Program-made: the position numbers and the translations under genes
Assembly (NCBI GenBank): GCA_046635845.1
Contig: JAQQXN010000001.1
From: UBA168 sp011055275
GTDB taxonomy: Archaea; Thermoproteota; Thermoprotei_A; Marsarchaeales; UBA168
Length of the DNA stretch: 64,000 bases
Strand: one strand, 5' to 3'
Part shown: piece after piece, positions 43,500 to 51,877 of the stretch
Position numbering within the stretch: the first letter of the stretch is position 1
Layout: each line of letters begins with the position of its first letter
Notes under the pieces: model-generated
What the model saw: the letters and a program-made list of their open reading frames with translations, nothing else
What the model was told of the DNA's origin: nothing
Database searches by the model: none

Positions 43500-44440
43500 G
43501 GATACCTCTGCGGATAAGGGAAATAAGCCTAGCCCCAGACGTGATTGGCACTCCTAGGACGAGGAACTAGTTATCAGGGGCGAGTTCCTTCTCGATGTCA
43601 GGATCTTCAAGCACTGGAAGAGGGATCTGAGAAAAGCAAACAGGAATAAGAGGGAAAGGCCCTATCTCTTCCCCGCCTCTTTTGCAAGGTGGCAGGCGGT
43701 ATGGCCAAGGTTGACTACCGCGGGTTAGAGGGCATAGCCCGCGCTTTGAGGGCTTTTCGCCTGATCCCCAGGGCTGACGACTACACGACCGCGTGGAGGG
43801 GGATATCCAACCTGGTACCCGAAAAGCTGCCAAGCGCCAACGAACTTGAAATCGCTGCCGACGGCACCGGGTTGAAACTGGAAGCGCTGGCAAGTACCTG
43901 ACCTACAGGTACGGAAGGCCGGGAAAGCAGAAAAAGCACGTAGTCCTGATAATCACGGTGGACGTTAGGCGCAGGAAGCTGCTGGCCGTTGACGCTTACG
44001 TCGAGGGAAGAGGCCATTCGGAGGCGAAGACGGCCGTGAAGATGCTCGCCGGTGTCAGGGAGAAGGGGAAGAGGGTAAAGAGGTTCTACGGCAAAAACTT
44101 ACGATGCCAACCTTGTCTTCTCTTCCTTAAGGGACGCAGATAGCGCCGTGAAGATTAGGGAAAACGCGACCACTTACCGTTCCCGCGGCTCTAAAAGGAG
44201 GAGGGATGAGATCAGGAGGTACCGCGCGCTTGGCTACAAGAGGTGGAAGGACGAAACGGATTACGGAAGGAGATGGGCGGTTGAGGGCTTCTTTCGGATG
44301 AAGAGGAAGTTCGGCGACGATACTACCTCTAGGAAGCCCCAAACGCTCACCGCGGAAGCAGTTCAGAGGGTCTGATAACGACGCCATGGCATGCTACGCT
44401 AGGGCAAGGGCGCTCGATGTCGCGGCTGCTATTCTCTCAT
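43500..44440 (+). pseudogene. IS5-type transposase relic (copy A)
   Basis: DEELVIRGEFLLDV, WQAVW, YRGLEGIARALRAFRLIPR.DDYTTAWRGI, ANELEIAADGTGLKL, TVDVRRRKLLAVDAYVEG.GHSEAKTA and DYGRRWAVEGFFRMKRKFGDDTTS appear in order but in shifting frames with stops. This is the order of an archaeal IS5-family DDE transposase (DGTG, VD..., the W..EG..R..KRKFG end). It is inactive. No clear terminal inverted repeats of the whole element were found. Confidence 0.82.
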
Positions 44441-44567
44441 GACGGTAGCCCCTTCCGTGATCTGTCATATGGAAGTGTATGAAACTGAGGACCGTCTTGA
44501 TCTCTTCTTCGGTTCTATCGCTTTTGTATTATCTGCCCGTGAGCTCGATGCTAAAAAGCCCCTCTTA

Positions 44568-45374
44568 TCACTTGTTTGCCGTTTCGCTTGGCGGCTGCTG
44601 ACCATTTGCTGCGCCTGCACCGGTGCTAGTTCCGACACCAGCATTAGGGCCCTGAGCGGTCGGAGCGGCCTGAGCGAAGGGAGCCAGAATCGGGTTATTG
44701 ACAGCGGAATACGCTGTTGACACGAGCGTCATTTTCATCATCTCCTCCCTGGGCACGAATTTAAGGGCATAGGCGAACCAGGCCTGCGTCTCGCCGAGCT
44801 TCTGCTTCAGGGCGTCGATCCAGATGTCCCGGAGCGCCACGCGGGCCTCGGCATCCCTCCTTTTCTGTCTCTCCTCAAGGAGCGCCGTGGCGTCCCTCTT
44901 CAGGTCCACAAACGCGTGGAAGACGTCAGTCGCCCAGTCCACGAACTCACCAGCGCTCTTGAAGCCGCTGAGGGTCTTTTCTATGTCGTTATCGGAGCTC
45001 GCGAGCTGTAGGGCCAGCATCGCGGTCCTCTTCCCCAGCTCTTGAGTGGCTTCCTGCCACCACGCCGCGTTGGTGACGATTGTATCCCTCAACGGAGAGC
45101 CGGCCGTCGGGGCGGAGATGTAGTTCAGATCTTTCTCGATATCCCTCTTCCCCATCTCTTCTCTCTTTTTCGGGGCCCTACCCCTTACCTCTTCTTCCGC
45201 TTCGTCTGCCTTGCGCTGGATAACCCCCTTTTCTTCGAGCTCCTTGGCGATGCGGGATACCAAGGATTTGGACACTCCGGCCCTCCTCGCCACCTCGGAT
45301 ATGCTGGCGTTTGGGTTTTTGACCAAGAGTTGTGCAACTTTTTTAGAACGAGTGCTTTTTTCCCTTTTAGGCAT
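44568..45374 (-). CDS. Winged-helix DNA-binding protein with helical C-terminal domain
   Basis: 268 residues. Residues 8-52 form a helix-turn-helix (KKVAQLLVKNPNASISEVARRAGVSKSLVSRIAKELEEKGVIQRK). A mostly helical region (~80-225, DLKRDATALLEERQKRRD) follows, then a Pro/Gly/Ala-rich tail. Similar layouts occur in plasmid and virus regulators; I cannot name the family. Leaderless from ATG 45374 (minus TATA GCTTAAAAGC at -23). A 324-bp array of GTGAACG sites begins 42 bases upstream, which points to a partition, replication-control or autoregulatory role. Confidence 0.8.
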   Translation of the reverse strand: MPKREKSTRSKKVAQLLVKNPNASISEVARRAGVSKSLVSRIAKELEEKGVIQRKADEAEEEVRGRAPKKREEMGKRDIEKDLNYISAPTAGSPLRDTIVTNAAWWQEATQELGKRTAMLALQLASSDNDIEKTLSGFKSAGEFVDWATDVFHAFVDLKRDATALLEERQKRRDAEARVALRDIWIDALKQKLGETQAWFAYALKFVPREEMMKMTLVSTAYSAVNNPILAPFAQAAPTAQGPNAGVGTSTGAGAANGQQPPSETANK

Positions 45375-45415
45375 GAGATATGTTCGGCGCTCGCTTTTAA
45401 GCCTATTTTTCTGAA

Positions 45416-45739
45416 GTGAACGTTCACATCGCGTTCACACCCCCTCAGTAATCCCTCATAGGGCGTTTTAACTCTCTCGGTGAACGTTCACCGAACGCGC
45501 CAATGCCCTCAGCAAACCGTTCACATTTTCCTCATTAAACTCGGGTGTGAACGCTCGCGTAGGTGTTAACCTTTCACTAAACGTTCACAATTTTCCTCAT
45601 GAAAATTGGCCTGTGAACGCGCTGTGAACGGAGGGTGTTTACATGATATAGCACGAGATACTGATGCTACTTGACGGGCCATTTGCACATGCAAAGCTGC
45701 AAACTCCCGCCGCCAAAAAATTGTGAACGCGACGTTCAC
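45416..45739. repeat. Iteron-like array: twelve GTGAACG/CGTTCAC half-sites
   Basis: Perfect 12-bp palindromes GTGAACGTTCAC lie at 45416-45427 and 45480-45491. A spaced inverted pair GTGAACG-CGA-CGTTCAC lies at 45723-45739. Single half-sites lie at 45432, 45518, 45547, 45582, 45613 and 45624 (the last two 11 bp apart). Two other inverted repeats lie inside: AATTTTC/GAAAATT (45589-45607) and TTTGCA-CA-TGCAAA (45682-45695). No gene overlaps the array. Confidence 0.88.
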
Positions 45740-46250
45740 GCGTTTGCTTTCTAGGGGCAAGTTATTTGAGAGGTCTGCTGAGTAGATCTCGGTTCTTGGG
45801 CCAATATGGTGAAGGCTTGCGCAAAAGCCTGCCGTACAATCGACCTCACTGGATAAAGCTCACGGAATTCTAACGGTCAGCGCTTCTTCTGATAAAAATG
45901 AGACAAAGGACCACACGGAGATCGGGGATCCTTCTATGTTGCTGTATTTTGGCAAATCTATGAGCGAATTCTTAAGAGGCTTCCGAAGCATGCAGTAAAG
46001 CAGTATTTACGCTTTTATCGAGCAAGGGAATCTCTAGTTTTAAGATCGAGCCCTAATTTTCGGGCGGCTCGGTGCGTTGAAGGATAACCTGCCACGCTAA
46101 GTCTGGGTTTCGGCATTCAGTCTTATGAAGCTGGCATCAGTACGGAGACCTGGCGATCTATGGCCGAAAACTCATCCCTTTATGAGGAGCCTTCGGGTAG
46201 AAGGGCAACCCATTAGCCAACGGCTTTATAAATGTCGGGCATATGCCATT
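45740..46250. other. Intergenic region, no gene seen
   Basis: About 500 bases between the array and the second FkbM gene. A plus-strand frame is open from 46125 but precedes the TATA box (CTTTATAAATG, 46223-46233), so it is unlikely to be coding. Confidence 0.4.
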
Positions 46251-47100
46251 ATGGGGTTCGTCGAACAGCTTACAAGGTACAGGAAGGCTTACTCTAACTG
46301 GCCCTCGGTCATGTGGTCTATGCGCACGGGCAAGAAGACCATAAGGGCTAAGCTCAGGGATGGTCTTGAGTTGGAGGCCACGCCATTCGAAACACTCACG
46401 ATTTCTAAGCTGGCGGGAGCTGGAGCTCACGTAAAGGCAATATCGAACGACTGTATTCAGTTCGAGTATGATGGGAAGCTATTCTACCTTTACGGATGGC
46501 AGTACGGCGACGTTCGCAGCGCTTTCTCAGATTTCGATTGGCTCGACGTGAAAGGCAAGCGCGTACTTGACGTTGGAGCCAGCATAGGCGACTCCGCGCT
46601 GGCGTTCGCTCTGAGGGGAGCGAAGCAGGTCGTGGCCTTTGAGCCTTACCCCTTCCCGTACGCCCTTGCAGTAAAGAACGTGGAGGTTAATGGCCTGAAA
46701 AACGTGAAGGTTGTCAACGGTGCCGTGGGCGGAAATGATCGTTCGATAATGGTGACGACCGGCGAGACCACTAGGGGACGACCTCAAGCCCTCTCAGGAG
46801 GGCGTGGAGGTCCCCGTTTATTCGCTCGACCACGTCCTCGAGGAGTACGGCCCCTTCGACGTCCTGAAGATGGACTGCGAGGGCTGCGAGTACGACGCCC
46901 TTGCCAACAGCCGCAGGATAGGCGAGGTGAGTCAGGTGATGCTTGAGTACCACTACGGGCCCAAGAGGGTGGTGGAGGCCCTGAGGAGGGCTGGCTTTCA
47001 AGTGAGGGCGGACAAGCCCCACAGGTCTTATAACCCGCGTGCCGCCGACCCGAACATGCTCTTAGGTTACGCCTACGCCTGGAAGCGACCCTTGTCTTAG
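46251..47100 (+). pseudogene. FkbM-family methyltransferase, frameshifted
   Basis: From ATG 46251 (TATA at -22) the frame gives VLDVGASIGDSALAFALRG and VVAFEPYPFPYALAVKNVEVNG, then shifts near 46777 (ACTAGGGGACG). The other frame continues DDLKPSQEGVEVPVYSLDHVL, FDVLKMDCEGCEYDAL and MLEYHYGP to 47100. One extra G in the G4 run restores a ~283-residue enzyme. The remainder of the first frame to 46946 is nonsense. Single-base deletion, error or phase-variation switch. Confidence 0.82.
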
Positions 47101-47186
47101 CTTTAATGCCTCTTCCACCTTGAGTCGGTCGATTTAAAGATCCTCAGGCGCCGCGCAAGGGTTAAAAGTCCTCGCCCCTTACCCTT

Positions 47187-47222
47187 ATAAAGGGAGTAGT
47201 CCTCGCGGGCGGCAAGGGCACG
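47187..47222 (+). pseudogene. N-terminal fragment of a sugar-1-phosphate nucleotidyltransferase
   Basis: KGVVLAGGKGT, the nucleotide-binding start of RmlA/GlmU-like enzymes, is preceded by a TATA-like GGTTAAAAG (47159-47167) and has ATA where ATG is expected. Homology then ends. It may be the displaced 5' end of the fragment at 42221. Confidence 0.55.
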
Positions 47223-47335
47223 ATTCTCCAAAAGATCTTAATTCTTACGTTTCTACCTTGGGCATAGGAGGTCGAAGCGCACTAAAGCATGGCGCTCAAA
47301 ACTTAATAGGCAACCCGTTTAGAAAGTGATTACAG

Positions 47336-48476
47336 GTGGCAGGTTCGAAAACTAAGGCCTTTATTTTCCTTTGGCCTTTAGCGGAGTTCGCTGACGTTCA
47401 CTGGAAAAGAGAGCTAGGAGGGATTCTTCAGGGATTTGCTCGGTTGGATTACCGCGTTTCCATCTTGGTCGATGAGATGTCCTTATAGGTTTTTCCCATG
47501 CCCTTGAAGGTTTACCAAGTAGGCGCGCCTCCTCACCTTTTTTGGCTTTCTGGGATGGTCGATAAGTCGCCGTGTGCGCGACAGCGCCTCCCTGCTATGC
47601 GTACTGAAGGCAGAAAGACCGGACGTAGTTTTCCAGATGGGTAGTTCTCCGTTTTGGCTGCCAGTGCTGGTCTCATACAAGTTGGCGAAGCCGCGCGCGA
47701 AGCTTGTGCTTAAGCTTGACTTGAACCCTGAGTGGGAAGGCGCAGGGCCAGGCTCCCTCCCAGTTTGGATGCGTCCGGTCTTTAAGTTAAACATTTTCTT
47801 GTCTAGCTTCCTCTACGATCTCATTGTGGTAGAAACCCCCTGCGGTTATCGCTCGTTGCTTAAGTGATGGCTTCCACTTCCCTATAGGTTACGCGTCGTA
47901 CCCAACGGCTACGCGTCTTTGCCTAAGGCGAAAGAAGCTTCACGTAAAAAGGGAAAAGTGGTGCTGAGTGTCGCTAGGATATCGCGCCAGAAGCGGCTCG
48001 ACGTGCTCATATGCGCCTTTCATGCTGCTTGCGCCGAATTTCCAGACTGGGAGCTGAGGATCGTGGGCCCTGTTTATGATCAGGGCTACTTTGATGAGCT
48101 GAAGCGTCTTGTGACTCGGCTGGGCTTGATCGGTCGTGTCCATTTTGTCGGCCCGGTCTCTGAAGATGAGCTGGAGGCTGAATACGATCGCGCGTCTATA
48201 TTCGCGCTTACTTCCGATTGGGAAGGCTCTTCAATCGCTAGGGTGGAGGCTATGGCGCACGGCCTGCCCCTCTTGACATCTGAGGCTGGTTGCGGCTCCC
48301 AGTACGCGTCCTTGGGGTCTGTGGTGGTACCCGTTGGCGACGTCGAGGCGGCCTCCGCTGGCCTGAAAAAGCTGATGGGCGACGCAAAGCTGAGAGAAGA
48401 GATAGCCCGCGCGCAGCTCGCGGCCGTCCTTACCTGGGATCAGGTTGCCGCCAGAATCGAGAAGCTCCTAGCTTGA
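47336..48476 (+). pseudogene. GT4-family glycosyltransferase with stops and a frameshift
   Basis: From GTG 47336: AFIFLWPLAEFADVHWKRELGGILQGFARLDYRV, an in-frame TAG at about 47486, a frameshift near 47565, then SASLLCVLKAERPDVVFQMGSSPFW to an in-frame TGA at 47865, then RVVPNGYASLPK, VVLSVARISRQKRLDVLI and TSDWEGSSIARVEAMAHGLPLLTSEAG to 48476. All GT4 blocks are in order, so this is a once complete ~375-residue enzyme. The two true stops make a sequencing explanation unlikely. Confidence 0.82.
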
Positions 48477-48658
48477 CGAGGAGAACTTTGTGCCTTAGCT
48501 GAAACCTTTAGTTTTTCAGCTTTTTCTGGTGGATAACCATGAGGATTGATACGCAAGGCACGTGCTTTCTGCTTTATATTTTATACGACGCGCAGATGCG
48601 TCTCTCCTGATCTTGATATTTCACGCGAATGTTTTTATTGTGGTATGTTATTTCTTTC

Positions 48659-49653
48659 GTGTATTTCCCTCGCATCTCTGTCATAGTGACGGCCTACGAC
48701 CGGAAGAAGTACCTTTTGGGCGCCGTCAAGTCGGCCCTTAACCAGACCCTTTCCCGCGACCTCTACGAGGTGATCGTGGTGAAGAACTTCCGCGACGACT
48801 TCATAGACTCGAAGCTGGGGGAGTGGGGGGTGACGAACCTCTACTCCGAGAGCGTCGGCTTCGGGGCCATGGTCTACGAGGCCCTTCAGGTTGATAGAGG
48901 TGACGTCATCTCCTTCCTTGATGATGATGAGTTCCTTTCAGGAAAGCTCAAGGCCGTCTACGAGGCCTTTCAGCGCGGCGCGGACTACTACCACAACGGC
49001 CGTCTCGTGATCAACGAGTCTGGAGCCAAACTAAGAAAGGAAGGGGAAAGCGCGCTAATAAGCGGAGAAGAGGCGAAGAGGAGCTGGATGCGCTGGCTGC
49101 TTTTTCACGCGGCTTTCCATAACAACTCGTCCGTCAGCGTCAGACGGCGCCTTTTGGGAAAAGAGCTTAAGAAAATCGATTTAAGCCTCGACGCCTATTG
49201 CTTCGTCGCGTCTCTGCTCAAGGGCGATGTGATCGTTGATGATCCCAGACCCCTGACCCTTTTTAGAGTTCACGGGGATCACGTGGGCGTGGACTTGCGC
49301 TCCCGTGAAATAAATGAGGCGAAGCTGAGCGAGGCAGGTAAGAGGCACCTACAAGATGCCTTTTACCTGTACGGCTTGCCCGCGAGACGCCATATGAAAA
49401 AGTCGTCAAGTATTTTTTCATAAACGAGAAGATGGCATGGCTTTCTAGGCCAAGGCGCACCCAGCTCGGCGATCCTATTTTTGATCGGCTTTCCATAAAA
49501 GACGTGGCGGCCTGGGTGAGCTACATGCCCTACATGAGTGGTCACCTTACGCATTTTTGGGCGCAGCTCCTCCTTCCGCTCTTGCCGTCGTGGGTGAGGG
49601 AGATCGGGGCGAGCTTTTCGTTCAAGTTCTTCGCGAAGGAAGCCTATCGTTGA
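48659..49653 (+). pseudogene. GT2-family glycosyltransferase, frameshifted near its C-terminus
   Basis: GTG 48659 (MYFPRISVIVTAYDRKKYL) follows TTTTTATTG by 23 bases; the upstream ATG 48629 is part of the promoter. VIVVKNF, VISFLDDDEFLSGKL and DDPRPLTLFRVHGDH match the intact paralogue at 54424. The frame ends at 49423. One missing base near 49380 hides the continuation ETPYEKVVKYFFINEKMAWLSR to FAKEAYR at 49653. Catalytic residues lie before the break, so the shorter product might still function. Confidence 0.8.
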
Positions 49654-50207
49654 CTAAAAGGAACGATTTCAATTAATCCAACAGACTAAATAATCCGCTT
49701 CATTATATATAAATCATAATCGAATTAAATGAAATGACATATCTAGCTAAAATTAGTTTAATCTGCACGTGCCGCCTTTCCAGCAAACTTCCCTCTCGAT
49801 CAACGTAAATAATTAACGCTTCTTTACCGAAGGAACTTGAAACCAAACAAGAAGGGGAAACGTCTTAGGTCGCTCTTAGGAGCGGGAGCAACGACGTAAG
49901 GAAGAATCGTTCAGGCCGCAATTGGCAAAGGGCGAAAATAGGACATGGTAGGCGCTAAATAGGGTGATTTCTACTCGCGAAGGCGATTTCGGTAAGGAGG
50001 AAGGCCAAGAAACGGCAAGCTCCTACAGCGTAAGGCTGTTCAGAGCACCTAGGCTAACGGCGCCATAACCCGCTGACCAAAACAAGGCTACGAGAAGTCA
50101 GGGGTAGAAAGCGGGGGCAGGGGGGAAGCTCATTACATTGGATTCATGAGGATAATCGCCCATGGGCGCAAACTTATATGGCGCGCCTTGCTTTTAATCG
50201 AGAAAGC
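49654..50207. other. AT-rich then structured intergenic region
   Basis: No gene seen. 49665-49760 is strongly AT-rich (CATTATATATAAATCATAATCG), unlike the surrounding GC-rich DNA. 49880-49900 holds a small hairpin CGCTC-TTAG-GAGCG. AACTTATATGG at 50169-50179 is TATA-like. Confidence 0.4.
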
Positions 50208-50862
50208 ATGGGCTCCGCGCGGCTAAGCGACTTACTTGTGATATTGCTGTTCGGGGCTCTGGCCCTGCCCGTGATCTCGTGGTTCAATTGCGGCCACGGC
50301 CTCATCTATATGACGGATTCTAATTTCCCCCTCTTTCCCAGGGAAGATTTAACATCTCTACTTCACGCGTGGGCTTGGTATGGGTACGGGGGTTACTTCA
50401 CTTACGCTAACTGTATGCTTCCCTATTACGCCCTGGTTTTTGTCCTCAACTCATTGGCTGGCTTTTCGGTAGCAGAGATGTCGATCTGGTACTTGACCTT
50501 CGCCGCGAGCGGGCTGTCCATGTACCTCTTCCCGACGGAGTTCCTCCCGCGCGGGAGGGCTGGCACCGTCGGGGCGGCCATCTCGGGGATCTCCTACACG
50601 TACTCCACGTACTGGCTTTTCGAGACTTGACGGATCCAATGCCTTCATACGTCTTTTACGCGCTCATGCCGCTCGCGGCCCTCATCTTTTACAGGGGATT
50701 GGAGCTGTCGGCTACTAAGGTCTTTTCGGTATACGACTTGGCCTTTGCCGCCGTTGTCATGGCCCTTCTGCCAGCTTTCCCCTCCCCCTACTTGGTCGTT
50801 TTCGTTTCCCTCTTGGCGGCCTTTTATCTTTTCAATCTTTCAGTAAAGGATGGTTACGATTT
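50208..50862 (+). pseudogene. Truncated, frameshifted multi-pass membrane protein
   Basis: MGSARLSDLLVILLFGALALPVISW, then MTDSNFPLFPREDLTSLLHAWAWYGYGGYF...NCMLPYYALVFVLNSLAGFSV resembles the start of large polytopic GT-C/YfhO-like surface-glycan proteins, and parallels the intact gene at 51878. The frame breaks at 50628 (FET then stop; one added T gives LTDPMPSYVFYALMPLAALIFY). It ends near 50862 against the antisense GT2 gene, losing more than half of the expected length. Confidence 0.72.
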
Positions 50863-51872
50863 CTGTGGTATTCCTTCAATGCCTTCTTGCACAGGAAAAA
50901 GTATCTATTGGTAGCTGAAAGGTCGCTTGGGGTTGCAGCAAGGGCTTGGCGCGCTGACTCATAGGTCTCCAGCCCGAACAAGTTTATGTAGTTTCCTTTA
51001 AGGAAAGCCAGCCTGGATACAGGCAACAATTTTATGTCCCTAAGAGCGTTAGCAACTAAAAAGAGATAATAAATATTGACACTGATGAAAGTCGAGGGTT
51101 TTGCCCTTGCCTTAAAAAGGTCTATCATCGTAAGTAACCACGACCCGGCGTCGTAGATTAGCTCGTATAGAAGCAAGCAGAAGTTGTTCCTACCTGGGTC
51201 GCAAAGTCTAATTGAGTAAACCAAATTTTTTTGGCGTACTAGGTCTTCTCCACTGTCATCGTACATCGGTGACTTCAAAGACGAAAGCGTTAACAGCTTG
51301 TACGGGATACCCAATGAAGAGTAAAGCGAGTATTTCCACATCTTTTTGAGCCACTGCGCGAAGCCTAGGGGATCTTGCCTGTGCTCTACATACATTTGGG
51401 AGTCGATGTCCTCGAAGCGTTCCGCGGTGAAGAAGTGCTCGTGTATCATGCCCGTCGGGCGTACGGCTCTCTTATCGAAGAACATTATCACCTTTTGAAC
51501 ACCAGTTCCCTCAGGAGTTACGTTAACGCGGTTCACACGGTACAACCTGGTTTTTCCTTGCGTGATCAGCTCTCTAAGGCCGTGCAGGAGTGCGGCAGAA
51601 GGGACGTAATCATCCTCCAGGTACAAGATCCAATTGTGACTGGCAGAAGTTAGGGCAACCTCCACGTATAACGTTGCGATGCCAAGGTCTGGCAGGTCCA
51701 GCACCTTTGCGAAGGGCAATTGCCTCTTGATCAGCTGGAACGCGTCAGCTGGACCTGTGTGCAGTACAAGGACTTCGTCCACGAACTCTTTCACTTTTTT
51801 TGCCAAAGTTATTACTCTTTCAGGGTGATTATAAGACATCACAACGGCTGAAATGCAGAAGTCTTCCGCCAA
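50832..51872 (-). CDS. GT2-like glycosyltransferase
   Basis: 346 residues from TTG 51872 (LAEDFCISAVVMSYNHPERV). GGAGG about 10 bases upstream and a 5-base gap to the preceding stop support this start; the frame is open upstream but overlaps the membrane gene. VDEVLVLHTGPADAF, ASHNWILYLEDDYVPSAAL (DxD/EDD-type site) and MIHEHFFTAERFEDID suggest a GT-A enzyme. It is last in a three-gene operon (53659, 51878, 50832) and probably acts on the same glycan. Confidence 0.78.
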   Translation of the reverse strand: MAEDFCISAVVMSYNHPERVITLAKKVKEFVDEVLVLHTGPADAFQLIKRQLPFAKVLDLPDLGIATLYVEVALTSASHNWILYLEDDYVPSAALLHGLRELITQGKTRLYRVNRVNVTPEGTGVQKVIMFFDKRAVRPTGMIHEHFFTAERFEDIDSQMYVEHRQDPLGFAQWLKKMWKYSLYSSLGIPYKLLTLSSLKSPMYDDSGEDLVRQKNLVYSIRLCDPGRNNFCLLLYELIYDAGSWLLTMIDLFKARAKPSTFISVNIYYLFLVANALRDIKLLPVSRLAFLKGNYINLFGLETYESARQALAATPSDLSATNRYFFLCKKALKEYHRNRNHPLLKD

Positions 51873-51877
51873 GCGCT

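Noticed and set aside
40002..45740. CRISPR array suspected from the repeated GTGAACG and 21-bp units
   Set aside because: The repeats are too short, directly abutting or irregularly spaced and in both orientations; there are no uniform spacers and no cas genes in the window.
46125..46250. N-terminal extension of the second FkbM gene
   Set aside because: It contains the TATA box CTTTATAAATG; the leaderless start is ATG 46251.
47335..47350. tRNA T-arm suggested by CAGGTTCGAAAACT
   Set aside because: No acceptor, D or anticodon stems can be built around it; no tRNA or rRNA gene was found anywhere by eye.
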